Of a stretch of DNA of 64,000 nt, positions 12,741 through 25,600 are shown piece after piece. The DNA comes from Branchinecta lynchi (lineage: Eukaryota > Arthropoda > Branchiopoda > Anostraca > Branchinectidae). How positions within the stretch are numbered: the stretch's first letter is position 1; each line of letters starts with the position of its first letter. The position numbers were made by a program, and so were the translations under genes. Under the pieces are notes generated by a model. The model ran no database searches. It was not told the origin of the DNA and was given only the letters and a program-made list of their open reading frames with translations. The DNA lies in contig JAKZAP010000089.1 in assembly GCA_023053575.1 (NCBI GenBank), forward strand, positions 124,001 to 188,000, given 5' to 3'.

Positions 12741-14943
12741 TCCCACAAGGTTGGTTTTCCCGCAAGGTTGGTTTTCCCACAAGGTTTGTTTTCCCACTGT
12801 GTTGGTTTTCCCAAAAGGTTCGCTTTCCCAAAAGGTTGGTTTTCCCACAAGGTTGGTTTTCCCGCAGGGTTGCTTTCCCCATAAGGTTTGTTTTCCCACA
12901 AGGTTTGTTTTCCCACAAGGTTTGTTTTCCCACAAGGTTGGTTTTCCCGAAAGGTTTCTTTCCCCACAAGGTTGGTTTTCCCACAAAGTTGGTTTTCCCG
13001 CAGGGTTTGTTTTCCCACAAAGTTAGTTTTCCCGCAAGGTTTGTTTTCCCACAAGGTTAGTTTTCCCACAAGGTTTGTTTTCCCACAAGGTTTGTTTCCC
13101 CACAAGGTTTGTTTTCCCACAAGGATTGTTTTCTCACAAGGTTTTTTTTCCCACTGTGTTGGTTTTCCCAAAAGGTTCGCTTTCCCGCAAGGTTGGTTTT
13201 CCCACAAGGTTGGTTTTCCCGCAGGGTTTGTTTTCCCACAAGGTTGGTTTTCCCGCAGGGTTTGTTTTCCCACAAGGTTAGTTTTCCCGAAAGGTTTGTT
13301 TCCCCACAAGGTGGGTTTTCCCACAAGGTTGGTTTTCCCGCAGGGTTTGTTATCCCACAAGGTTTGTTTTCCCACAAGGTTTGTTTCCCACAAGGTTGGT
13401 GTTCCCGAAAGGTTTGCTTTCCCACAAGGTTGGTTTTCCCGAAAGGTTTGTTTCCCCACAAGGTTGGTTTTCCCACAAGGTTGGTTTTCCCGAAAGGTTT
13501 GTTTCCCCACAAGGTTGGTTTTCCCGCAAGGTTTGTTTCCCCACAAGGTTTGTTTTCCCACAAGGATTGTTTTCTCACAAGGTTTGTTTTCCCACTAGGT
13601 TTGTTTCCCCACAAGGTTTGTTTTCCCACAAGGTTTGTTTTCCCCCAAGGTTTGTTTTCCCACAAGGTTGGTTTTCCCGAAAGGTTTGTTTCCCCACAAG
13701 GTTTGTTTTCCCACAAGGATTGTTTTCTCACAAGGTATGTTTTCCCACTGTGTTGGTTTTCCCAAAAGGTTCGCTTTCCCGCAAGGTTGGTTTTCCCACA
13801 AGGATTGTTTTCGCACTAGGTTTGTTTCCCCACAAGGTTTGTTTTCCCACAAGGTTTGTTTTCCCCCAAGGTTGGTTTTCCCGCAAGGTTGGTTTTCCCA
13901 AAAGGTTTGTTTTCCCACTGTGTTGGTTTTCCCAAAAGGTTCGCTTTCCCACAAGGTTGGTTTTCCCACAAGGTTTGTTTTCCCACAAGTTTGGTTTTCC
14001 CGAAAGGTTTGTTTCCCCACAAGGTTTGTTTTCCCACTAGGTTTGTTTTCCCATAAGGTTGGTTTTCCCACAAGGTTTGTTTTCTCACAAGGTTTGTTTT
14101 CCCACAAGGTTTGTTTCCCCACAAGGTTTGTTTTCTCACAAGGTTTGTTTTCCCACAAGGTTTGTTTTCCCACAAGGTTTGTTTTCCCACAAGGTTTGTT
14201 TTCCCACAAGGTTGGTTTTCCCGAAAGGTTTGTTTGCCCACAAGGTTGGTTTTCCCACAAGGTTTGTTTTCCCGCAGGGTCTGTTTTCCCACAAGGTTAG
14301 TTTTCCCGCAAGGTTTGTTTCCCCACAAGGTTTGTTTTCCCATAAGGTTTGTTTTCCCACAAGGTTTGTTTTCCCACAAGGTTTGTTTTCCCACAAGGTT
14401 TGTTTTACCACAAGGTTGGTTTTCCCGAAAGGTTTGTTTCCCCACAAGGTTTCTTTCCCCATAAGGTTGGTTTTCCCACAAGGTTTGTTTTCCCATAAGG
14501 TTTGTTTTCCCACAAGGTTTGTTTTCCCACAAGGTTTGTTTTCCCACAAGGTTTGTTTTACCACAAGGTTGGTTTTCCCGAAAGGTTTGTTTTCCCACAA
14601 GGTTTGTTTTCCCACAAGGTTTGTTTTCCCAAAAGGTTTGTTTTCCCACAAGCTTTGTTTTCCCCCAAGGTTGGTTTTCCCGCAAGGTTGGTTTTCCCAC
14701 AAGGTTTGTTTTCCCACTGTGTTGGTTTTCCCAAAAGTTTCGCTTTCCCGCAAGGTTGGTTTTCCCACAAGGTTTGTTTTCCCACTGTGTTGGTTTTTCC
14801 CAAAAGGTTCGCTTTCCCACAAGGTTGGTTTTCCCACAAGGTCGGTTTTCCCGCAGGGTTGCTTTCCCCATAAGGTTGGTTTTCCCACAAGGTTTGTTTT
14901 CTCACAAGGTTTGTTTTCCCACTAGGTTGTTTTTCCCACTAGG

Positions 14944-17900
14944 TTGGTTTTCCCACAAGGTTTGTTTTCCCACGAGCTTTGTTTTCACCCAAGGTTTGTT
15001 TTCCCGCAAGGTTGGTTTTCCCGCAAGGTTTGTTTTCCCACTGTGTTGGTTTTCCCGCAAGGTTGGTTTTCCCACAAGGTTTGTTTTCCCACTGTGTTGG
15101 TTTTCCCAAAAGGTTCGCTTTCCCGCAAGGTTGGTTTTCCCACAAGGTTTGTTTCCCCACAAGGTTTGTTTTCCCATAAGGTTTGTTTTCCCACAAGGTT
15201 TGTTTTCCCACAAGGTTTGTTTTCCCACAAGGTTTGTTTTCCCACAAGGTTGGTTTTCCCGCAAGGTTGCTTTCCCCATAAGGTTTGTTTTCCCACAAGG
15301 TTTGTTTTCCCACAAGGTTTGTTTTCCCACAAGGTTGGTTTTCCCGAAAGGTTTGTTTCCCCAAGAGGTTGGTTTTCCCACAAGGTTAGTTTTCCCGCAA
15401 GGTTTGTTTTCCCACAAGGTTAGTTTTCCCACAAGGTTTGTTTCCCCACAAGGTTTGTTTCCCCACAAGGTTTGTTTTCCCACAAGGATTGTTTTCTCAC
15501 AAGGTTTGTTTTCCCACTGTGTTGGTTTTCCCAAAAGGTTCGCTTTCCCGCAAGGTTGGTTTTCCCACAAGGTTTGTTTTCCCACAAGCTTTGTTTTCAC
15601 CCAAGGTTGGTTTTCCCGCAAGGTTGGTTTTCCCACAAGGTTTGTTTTCCCACTGTGTTGGTCTTCCCAAAAGGTTCGCTTTCCCGCAAGGTTGGTTTTC
15701 CCACAAGGTTTGTTTCCCCACAAGGTTTGTTTTCCCATAAGGTTTGTTTTCCCACAAGGTTTGTTTTCCCACAAGGTTTGTTTTCCCACAAGGTTTGTTT
15801 TCCCACAAGGTTGGTTTTCCCGCAAGGTTGGTTTTCCCACAAGGTTTGTTTTCCCACTGTGTTGGTTTTCCCAAAAGGTTCGCTTTCCCACAAGGTTGGT
15901 TTTCCCACAAGGTTGGTTTTCCCGCAGGGTTGCTTTCCCCATAAGGTTTGTTTTCCCACAAGGTTTGTTTTCCCACAAGGTTTGTTTTCCCACAAGGTTG
16001 GTTTTCCCGAAAGTTTCGTTTCCCCACAAGGTTGGTTTTCCCACAAAGTTGGTTTTCCCGCAGGGTTTGTTTTCCCACAAGGTTAGTTTTCCCACAAGGT
16101 TTGTTTCCCCACAAGGTTTGTTTCCCCACAAGGTTTGTTTTCCCACAAGGATTGTTTTCTCACAAGGTTTGTTTTCCCACTGTGTTGGTTTTCCCAAAAG
16201 GTTCGCTTTCCCGCAAGGTTGGTTTTCCCACAAGGTTGGTTTTCCCGCAGGGTTTGTTTTCCCACAAGGTTGGTTTTCCCGCAGGGTTTGTTTTCCCACA
16301 AGGTTAGTTTTCCCGAAAGGTTTGTTTCCCCACAAGGTGGGTTTTCCCACAAGGTTGGTTTTCCCGCAGGGTTTGTTTTCCCACAAGGTTTGTTTTCCCA
16401 CAAGGTTTGTTTTCCCACAAGGTTGGTTTTCCCGAAAGGTTTTGTTTTCCCACAAGGTTGGTTTTCCCGAAAGGTTTGTTTCCTCACAAGGCTGGTTTTC
16501 CCACAAGTTTGGTTTTCCCAAAAGGTTTGTTTCCCCACAAGGTTGGTTTTCCCGCAAGGTTTGTTTCCCCACAAGGTTTGTTTTCCCACAAGGATTGTTT
16601 TCTCACAAGGTTTGTTTTCCCACTAGGTTTGTTTCCCCACAAGGTTTGTTTTCCCACAAGGTTTGTTTTCCCCCAAGGTTTGTTTTCCCACAAGGTTGGT
16701 TTTCCCGAAAGGTTTGTTTCCCCACAAGGTTGGTTTTCCCACAAGGTTGGTTTTCCCGAAAGGTTTGTTTCCCCACAAGGTTGTTTTTCCCACAAGGTTT
16801 GTTTTCCCACAAGGATTGTTTTCTCACAAGGTTTGTTTTCCCACAAGGTTTGTTTTCCCACAAGGTTGGTTTTCCCGAAAGGTTTGTTTCCCCACAAGGT
16901 TTGTTTTCCCACAAGCTTTGTTTTCACCCAAGGTTGGTTTTCCCGCAAGGTTGGTTTTCCCACAAGGTTTGTTTTCCTACTGTGTTGGTTTTCCCAAAAG
17001 GTTCGCTTTCCCGCAAGGTTGGTTTTCCCACAAGGTTTGTTTCCCCAGAAGGTTTGTTTTCCCATAAGGTTTGTTTTCCCACAAGGTTTGTTTTCCCACA
17101 AGGTTTGTTTTCCCACAAGGTTGCTTTCCCCGCAAGGTTGCTTTCCCCATAAGGTTTGTTTTCCCACAAGGTTTGTTTTCCCACTGTGTTGGTTTTCCCA
17201 AAAGGTTCGCTTTCCCACAAGGTTGGTTTTCCCACAAGGTTGGTTTTCCCGCAGGGTTGCTTTCCCCATAAGGTTTGTTTTCCCACAAGGTTTGTTTTCC
17301 CACAAGGTTTGTTTTCCTACAAGGTTGGTTGTCCCGAAAGGTTTGTTTCCCCACAAGGTTGGTTTTCCCACAAAGTTGGTTTTCCCGCAGGGTTTGTTTT
17401 CCCACAAGGTTAGTTTTCCCGCAAGGTTTGTTTTCCCACAAGGTTAGTTTTCCCACAAGGTTTGTTTCCCAACAAGGTTTGTTTCCCCACAAGGTTTGTT
17501 TTCCCACAAGGATTGTTTTCACACAAGGTTTGTTTTCCCACTGTGTTGGTTTTCCCAAAAGGTTCGCTTTCCCGCAAGGTTGGTTTTCCCACAAGGTTGG
17601 TTTTCCCGCAGGGTTTGTTTTCCCACAAGGTTGGTTTTCCCGCAGGGTTTGTTTTCCCACAAGGTTAGTTTTCCCGAAAGGTTTGTTTCCAAACAAGGTG
17701 GGTTTTCCCACAAGGTTGGTTTTCCCGCAGGGTTTGTTTTCCCGCAAGGTTTGTTTTCCCACAAGGTTTGTTTTCCCACAAGGTTGGTTTTCCCGAAAGG
17801 TTTGTTTTCCCACAAGGTTGGTTTTCCCGAAAGGTTTGTTTCCCCATAAGGTTTGTTTTCCCACAAGGTTAGTTTTCCCACAAGGTTTTTTTCCCCACAA

Positions 17901-18330
17901 GGTTTGTTTCCCCACAAGGTTTGTTTTCCCACAAGGATTGTTTTCTCACAAGGTTTGTTTTCTCACTGTGTTGGTTTTCCCAAAAGGTTCGCTTTCCCGC
18001 AAGGTTGGTTTTCCCACAAGGATTGTTTTCCCACTAGGTTTGTTTCCCCACAAGGTTTGTTTTCTCACAAGGTTTGTTTTCCCCGAAGGTTGGTTTTCCC
18101 GCAAGGTTGGTTTTCCCACAAGGTTTGTTTTCCCACTGTGTTGGTTTTCCCAAAAGGTTCGCTTTCCCACAAGGTTGGTTTTCCCACAAGGTTTGTTTTC
18201 CCACAAGGTTGGTTTTCCCGAAAGGTTTGTTTCCCCACAAGGTTTGTTTTCCCACTAGGTTTGTTTTCCCATAAGGTTGGTTTTCCCACAAGGTTTGTTT
18301 TCTCACAAGGTTTGTTTTCCCACTAGGTTT
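14944..18330 (+). repeat. HOR block related to 24.5-27.9 kb and 31.3-34.7 kb
   Basis: The order of unit variants here matches 24514-27934 with an offset of 9,570 bp, then 9,587 bp, then 9,604 bp, each step being one unit, and matches the block from 31317 with a further 6,803 bp. It contains the longest + frame without a stop in the window (14519-17152), which is only a consequence of few stop-creating variants. Several single-base differences separate it from the two later copies (for example near 16440 GGTTTTG against GGATTTG near 26030), so it is the more diverged of the three. Confidence 0.75.
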
Positions 18331-19965
18331 GTTTCCCCACAAGGTTTGTTTTCTCACAAGGTTTGTTTTCCCACAAGGTTTGTTTTCCCACAAGGTTTGT
18401 TTTCCCACAAGGTTTGTTTTCCCAGAAGGTTTGTTTTCCCACAAGGTTGGTTTTCCCGAAAGGTTTGTTTCCCCACAAGGTTGGTTTTCCCACAAGGTTT
18501 GTTTTCCCGCAGGGTTTGTTTTCCCACAAGGTTAGTTTTCCCGCAAGGTTTGTTTCCCCACAAGGTTTGTTTTCCCACAAGGATTGTTTTCCCACTAGGT
18601 TTGTTTCCCCACAAGGTTTGTTTTCCCACAAGGTTTGTTTTCCCCCAAGGTTGGTTTTCCCGCAAGGTTGGTTTTCCCACAAGGTTTGTTTTCCCACTGT
18701 GTTGGTTTTCCCAAAAGGTTCGCTTTCCCACAAGGTTGGTTTTCCCACAAGGTTGGTTTTCCCGCAGGGTTGCTTTCCCCATAAGGTTGGTTTTCCCACA
18801 AGGTTTGTTTTCTCACAAGGTTTGTTTTCCCAATAGGTTGTTGTTGGTTTTCCCACAAGGTTTGTTTCCCCACAAGGTTTGTTTTCCCATAAGGTTTGTT
18901 TTCCCACAAGGTTTGTTTTCCCACAAGGTTTGTTTTCCCACAAGGTTTGTTTTACCACAAGGTTGGTTTTCCCGAAAGGTTTGTTTCCCCACAAGGTTTC
19001 TTTCCCCATAAGGTTGGTTTTCCCACAAGGTTTGTTTTCTCACAAGGTTTGTTTTCCCACAAGGTTTGTTTTCCCACAAGGTTTGTTTTCCCAAAAGGTT
19101 TGTTTTCCCACAAGCTTTGTTTTCCCCCAAGGTTGGTTTTCCCGCAAGGTTCGTTTTCCCACAAGGTTTGTTTTCCCACTGTGTTGGTTTTCCCAAAAGG
19201 TTCGCTTTCCCGCAAGGTTGGTTTTCCCACAAGGTTTGTTTTCCCACTGTGTTGGTTTTTCCCAAAAGCTTCGCTTTCCCACAAGGTTGGTTTTCCCACA
19301 AGGTTGGTTTTCCCGCAGGGTTGCTTTCCCCATAAGGTTGGTTTTCCCACAAGGTTTGTTTTCTCACAAGGTTTGTTTTCCCACTAGGTTGTTTTTCCCA
19401 CTAGGTTGGTTTTCCCACAAGGTTTGTTTTCCCACAAGCTTTGTTTTCACCCAAGGTTGGTTTTCCCGCAAGGTTGGTTTTCCCACAAGGTTTGTTTTCC
19501 CACTGTGTTGGTTTTCCCAAAAGGTTCGCTTTCCCGCAAGGTTGGTTTTCCCACAAGGTTTGTTTTCCCACAAGGTTGTTTTTCCCGCAAGGTTGGTTTT
19601 CCCACAAGGTTTGTTTTCCCACTGTGTTGGTTTTCCCAAAAGGTTCGCTTTCCCACAAGGTTGGTTTTCCCACAAGGTTGGTTTTCCCGCAGGGTTGCTT
19701 TCCCCCATAAGGTTTGTTTTCCCACAAGGTTTGTTTTCCCACAAGGTTTGTTTTCCCACAAGGTTGGTTTTCCCGAAAGGTTTGTTTCCCCACAAGGTTG
19801 GTTTTCCCACAAAGTTGATTTTCCCGCAGGGTTTGTTTTCCCACAAGGTTAGTTTTCCCACAAGGTTTGTTTCCCCACAAGGTTTGTTTCCCCACAAGGT
19901 TTGTTTTCCCACAAGGATTGTTTTCTCACAAGGTTTGTTTTCCCACAAGGTTGGTTTTCCCGAAA
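17306..19965 (+). repeat. 2,660-bp tandem repeat, copy 1
   Basis: This block matches 19966-22605 at an offset of 2,660 bp. Markers held in common are the TTTTCCTAC then GGTTGTCCCG units at the left end, the TTTCCAAACAAGG unit, the 23-bp unit (18836 against 21496) and an AAGCTTCGC variant (near 19266 against 21926). Copy 1 has one extra C in an 18-bp unit at 19693-19710, after which the offset becomes 2,659 bp. I saw no other difference when comparing the two by eye, so this is a recent duplication. Confidence 0.85.
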
Positions 19966-22605
19966 GGTTTGTTTTCCTACAAGGTTGGTTGTCCCGAAAG
20001 GTTTGTTTCCCCACAAGGTTGGTTTTCCCACAAAGTTGGTTTTCCCGCAGGGTTTGTTTTCCCACAAGGTTAGTTTTCCCGCAAGGTTTGTTTTCCCACA
20101 AGGTTAGTTTTCCCACAAGGTTTGTTTCCCAACAAGGTTTGTTTCCCCACAAGGTTTGTTTTCCCACAAGGATTGTTTTCACACAAGGTTTGTTTTCCCA
20201 CTGTGTTGGTTTTCCCAAAAGGTTCGCTTTCCCGCAAGGTTGGTTTTCCCACAAGGTTGGTTTTCCCGCAGGGTTTGTTTTCCCACAAGGTTGGTTTTCC
20301 CGCAGGGTTTGTTTTCCCACAAGGTTAGTTTTCCCGAAAGGTTTGTTTCCAAACAAGGTGGGTTTTCCCACAAGGTTGGTTTTCCCGCAGGGTTTGTTTT
20401 CCCGCAAGGTTTGTTTTCCCACAAGGTTTGTTTTCCCACAAGGTTGGTTTTCCCGAAAGGTTTGTTTTCCCACAAGGTTGGTTTTCCCGAAAGGTTTGTT
20501 TCCCCATAAGGTTTGTTTTCCCACAAGGTTAGTTTTCCCACAAGGTTTTTTTCCCCACAAGGTTTGTTTCCCCACAAGGTTTGTTTTCCCACAAGGATTG
20601 TTTTCTCACAAGGTTTGTTTTCTCACTGTGTTGGTTTTCCCAAAAGGTTCGCTTTCCCGCAAGGTTGGTTTTCCCACAAGGATTGTTTTCCCACTAGGTT
20701 TGTTTCCCCACAAGGTTTGTTTTCTCACAAGGTTTGTTTTCCCCGAAGGTTGGTTTTCCCGCAAGGTTGGTTTTCCCACAAGGTTTGTTTTCCCACTGTG
20801 TTGGTTTTCCCAAAAGGTTCGCTTTCCCACAAGGTTGGTTTTCCCACAAGGTTTGTTTTCCCACAAGGTTGGTTTTCCCGAAAGGTTTGTTTCCCCACAA
20901 GGTTTGTTTTCCCACTAGGTTTGTTTTCCCATAAGGTTGGTTTTCCCACAAGGTTTGTTTTCTCACAAGGTTTGTTTTCCCACTAGGTTTGTTTCCCCAC
21001 AAGGTTTGTTTTCTCACAAGGTTTGTTTTCCCACAAGGTTTGTTTTCCCACAAGGTTTGTTTTCCCACAAGGTTTGTTTTCCCAGAAGGTTTGTTTTCCC
21101 ACAAGGTTGGTTTTCCCGAAAGGTTTGTTTCCCCACAAGGTTGGTTTTCCCACAAGGTTTGTTTTCCCGCAGGGTTTGTTTTCCCACAAGGTTAGTTTTC
21201 CCGCAAGGTTTGTTTCCCCACAAGGTTTGTTTTCCCACAAGGATTGTTTTCCCACTAGGTTTGTTTCCCCACAAGGTTTGTTTTCCCACAAGGTTTGTTT
21301 TCCCCCAAGGTTGGTTTTCCCGCAAGGTTGGTTTTCCCACAAGGTTTGTTTTCCCACTGTGTTGGTTTTCCCAAAAGGTTCGCTTTCCCACAAGGTTGGT
21401 TTTCCCACAAGGTTGGTTTTCCCGCAGGGTTGCTTTCCCCATAAGGTTGGTTTTCCCACAAGGTTTGTTTTCTCACAAGGTTTGTTTTCCCAATAGGTTG
21501 TTGTTGGTTTTCCCACAAGGTTTGTTTCCCCACAAGGTTTGTTTTCCCATAAGGTTTGTTTTCCCACAAGGTTTGTTTTCCCACAAGGTTTGTTTTCCCA
21601 CAAGGTTTGTTTTACCACAAGGTTGGTTTTCCCGAAAGGTTTGTTTCCCCACAAGGTTTCTTTCCCCATAAGGTTGGTTTTCCCACAAGGTTTGTTTTCT
21701 CACAAGGTTTGTTTTCCCACAAGGTTTGTTTTCCCACAAGGTTTGTTTTCCCAAAAGGTTTGTTTTCCCACAAGCTTTGTTTTCCCCCAAGGTTGGTTTT
21801 CCCGCAAGGTTCGTTTTCCCACAAGGTTTGTTTTCCCACTGTGTTGGTTTTCCCAAAAGGTTCGCTTTCCCGCAAGGTTGGTTTTCCCACAAGGTTTGTT
21901 TTCCCACTGTGTTGGTTTTTCCCAAAAGCTTCGCTTTCCCACAAGGTTGGTTTTCCCACAAGGTTGGTTTTCCCGCAGGGTTGCTTTCCCCATAAGGTTG
22001 GTTTTCCCACAAGGTTTGTTTTCTCACAAGGTTTGTTTTCCCACTAGGTTGTTTTTCCCACTAGGTTGGTTTTCCCACAAGGTTTGTTTTCCCACAAGCT
22101 TTGTTTTCACCCAAGGTTGGTTTTCCCGCAAGGTTGGTTTTCCCACAAGGTTTGTTTTCCCACTGTGTTGGTTTTCCCAAAAGGTTCGCTTTCCCGCAAG
22201 GTTGGTTTTCCCACAAGGTTTGTTTTCCCACAAGGTTGTTTTTCCCGCAAGGTTGGTTTTCCCACAAGGTTTGTTTTCCCACTGTGTTGGTTTTCCCAAA
22301 AGGTTCGCTTTCCCACAAGGTTGGTTTTCCCACAAGGTTGGTTTTCCCGCAGGGTTGCTTTCCCCATAAGGTTTGTTTTCCCACAAGGTTTGTTTTCCCA
22401 CAAGGTTTGTTTTCCCACAAGGTTGGTTTTCCCGAAAGGTTTGTTTCCCCACAAGGTTGGTTTTCCCACAAAGTTGATTTTCCCGCAGGGTTTGTTTTCC
22501 CACAAGGTTAGTTTTCCCACAAGGTTTGTTTCCCCACAAGGTTTGTTTCCCCACAAGGTTTGTTTTCCCACAAGGATTGTTTTCTCACAAGGTTTGTTTT
22601 CCCAC
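19966..22605 (+). repeat. 2,660-bp tandem repeat, copy 2
   Basis: This is the second copy of the 2,660-bp block. The join lies around 19945-19966, where a string ending in CCCGAAA runs directly into the TTTTCCTAC unit that opens the block. The right edge is near 22605, where copy 2 continues into a CTG/TG marker while copy 1 has already wrapped into copy 2. Its right half is also the left end of the 6,803-bp repeat, so the 2.66-kb event affected a segment later included in the larger one, or the reverse. Confidence 0.85.
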
Positions 22606-25600
22606 TGTGTTGGTTTTCCCAAAAGGTTCGCTTTCCCGCAAGGTTGGTTTTCCCAAAAGGTTGGTTTTCCCGCAGGGTTTGTTTTCCCACAAGGTTGGTT
22701 TTCCCGCAGGGTTTGTTTTCCCACAAGGTTAGTTTTCCCGAAAGGTTTGTTTCCCCACAAGGTGGGTTTTCCCACAAGGTTGGTTTTCCCGCAGGGTTTG
22801 TTTTCCCACAAGGTTTGTTTTCCCACAAGGTTTGTTTTCCCACAAGGTTGGTTTTCCCGAAAGGTTTGTTTTCCCACAAGGTTGGTTTTCACGAAAGGTT
22901 TGTTTCCCCACAAGGCTGGTTTTCCCACAAGGTTGGTTTTCCCGAAAGGTTTGTTTCCCCACAAGGTTGGTTTTCCCGCAAGGTTTGTTTCCCCACAAGG
23001 TTTGTTTTCCCACAAGGATTGTTTTCTCACAAGGTTTGTTTTCCCACTAGGTTTGTTTCCCCACAAGGTTTGTTTTCCCACAAGGTTTGTTTTCCCCCAA
23101 GGTTTGTTTTCCCACAAGGTTGGTTTTCCCGAAAGGTTTGTTTCCCCACAAGGTTGGTTTTCCCACAAGGTTGGTTTTCCCGAAAGGTTTGTTTCCCCAC
23201 AAGGTTGGTTTTCCCACAAGGTTTGTTTTCCCACAAGGATTGTTTTCTCACAAGGTTTGTTTTCCCACAAGGTTTGTTTTCCCACAAGGTTTGTTTTCAC
23301 CCAAGGTTGGTTTTCCCGCAAGGTTGGTTTTCCCACAAGGTTTGTTTTCCTACTGTGTTGGTTTTCCCAAAAGGTTCGCTTTCCCGCAAGGTTGTTTTTC
23401 CCACAAGGTTTGTTTCCCCAGAAGGTTTGTTTTCCCATAAGGTTTGTTTTCCCACAAGGTTTGTTTTCCCACAAGGTTTGTTTTCCCACAAGGTTTGTTT
23501 TCACCCAAGGTTGGTTTTCCCGCAAGGTTGGTTTTCCCACAAGGTTTGTTTTCCTACTGTGTTGGTTTTCCCAAAAGGTTCGCTTTCCCACAAGGTTGTT
23601 TTTCCCACAAGGTTTGTTTCCCCAGAAGGTTTGTTTTCCCATAAGGTTTGTTTTCCCACAAGGTTTGTTTTCCCACAAGGTTTGTTTTCCCACAAGGTTT
23701 GTTTTCCCACAAGTTTGGTTTCCCCGCAAGGTTGCTTTCCCCATAAGGTTTGTTTTCCCACAAGGTTTGTTTTCCCACTGTGTTGGTTTTCCCAAAAGGA
23801 TCGCTTTCCCACAAGGTTGGTTTTCCCACAAGGTTGGTTTTCCCGCAGGGTTGCTTTCCCCATAAGGTTTTTTTTCCCACAAGGTTTGTTTTCCCACAAG
23901 GTTTGTTTTCCCACAAGGTTGGTTTTTCCGAAAGGTTTGTTTCCCCACAAGGTTGGTTTTCCCACAAAGTTGGTTTTCCCGCAGGGTTTGTTTTCCCACA
24001 AGGTTAGTTTTCCCGCAAGGTTTGTTTTCCCACAAGGTTAGTTTTCCCACAAGGTTTGTTTCCCAACAAGGTTTGTTTCCCCACAAGGTTTGTTTTCCCA
24101 CAAGGATTGTTTTCTCACAAGGTTTGTTTTCCCACTGTGTTGGTTTTCCCAAAAGGTTCGCTTTCCCGCAAGGTTGGTTTTCCCACAAGGTTGGTTTTCC
24201 CGCAGGGTTTGTTTTCCCACAAGGTTGGTTTTCCCGCAGGGTTTGTTTTCCCACAAGGTTAGTTTTCCCGAAAGGTTTGTTTCCCCTCAAGGTGGGTTTT
24301 CCCACAAGGTTGGTTTTCCCGCAGGGTTTGTTTTCCCACAAGGTTTGTTTTCCCACAAGGTTTGTTTTCCCACAAGGTTGGTTTTCCCGAAAGGTTTGTT
24401 TTCCCACAAGGTTGGTTTTCCCGAAAGGTTTGTTTCCCCACAAGGTTGGTTTTCCCACAAGGTTTGTTTTCTCACAAGGTTTGTTTTCCCACTAGGTTGT
24501 TTTTCCCACTAGGTTGGTTTTCCCACAAGGTTTGTTTTCCCACGAGCTTTGTTTTCACCCAAGGTTGGTTTTCCCGCAAGGTTGGTTTTCCCGCAAGGTT
24601 TGTTTTCCCACTGTGTTGGTTTTCCCGCAAGGTTGGTTTTCCCACAAGGTTTGTTTTCCCACTGTGTTGGTTTTCCCAAAAGGTTCGCTTTCCCGCAAGG
24701 TTGGTTTTCCCACAAGGTTTGTTTCCCCACAAGGTTTGTTTTCCCATAAGGTTTGTTTTCCCACAAGGTTTGTTTTCCCACAAGGTTTGTTTTCCCACAA
24801 GGTTTGTTTTCCCACAAGGTTTGTTTTCCCACAAGGTTGTTTTTCCCGCAAGGTTGCTTTCCCCATAAGGTTTGTTTTCCCACAAGGTTTGTTTTCCCAC
24901 AAGGTTTGTTTTCCCACAAGGTTGGTTTTCCCGAAAGGTTTGTTTCCCCAAGAGGTTGGTTTTCCCACAAGGTTAGTTTTCCCGCAAGGTTTGTTTTCCC
25001 ACAAGGTTAGTTTTCCCACAAGGTTTGTTTCCCCACAAGGTTTGTTTCCCCACAAGGTTTGTTTTCCCACAAGGACTGTTTTCTCACAAGGTTTGTTTTT
25101 CCACTGTGTTGGTTTTCCCAAAAGGTTCGCTTTCCCGCAAGGTTGGTTTTCCCACAAGGTTTGTTTTCCCACAAGCTTTGTTTTCACCCAAGGTTGGTTT
25201 TCCCGCAAGGTTGGTTTTCCCACAAGGTTTGTTTTCCCACTGTGCTGGTTTTCCCAAAAGGTTCGCTTTCCCGCAAGGTTGGTTTTCCCACAAGGTTTGT
25301 TTCCCCACAAGGTTTGTTTTCCCATAAGGTTTGTTTTCCCACAAGGTTTGTTTTCCCACAAGGTTTGTTTTCCCACAAGGTTTGTTTTCCCACAAGGTTG
25401 GTTTTCCCGCAAGGTTGGTTTTCCCACAAGGTTTGTTTTCCCACTGTGTTGGTTTTCCCAAAAGGTTCGCTTTCCCACAAGGTTGGTTTTCCCACAAGGT
25501 TGGTTTTCCCGCTGGGTTGCTTTCCCCATAAGGTTTGTTTTCCCACAAGGTTTGTTTTCCCACAAGGTTTGTTTTCCCACAAGGTTGGTTTTCCCGAAAG

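Noticed and set aside
14519..17152. Long open frame of 877 codons, and hundreds of other overlapping open frames on both strands
   Set aside because: The consensus unit has no stop in any of six frames, so long frames arise automatically. They start at TTG or GTG, overlap in every frame, carry the same 17-residue cycle, and end only where a unit variant happens to create TAA, TAG or TGA. No promoter, splice site or codon bias supports a gene.
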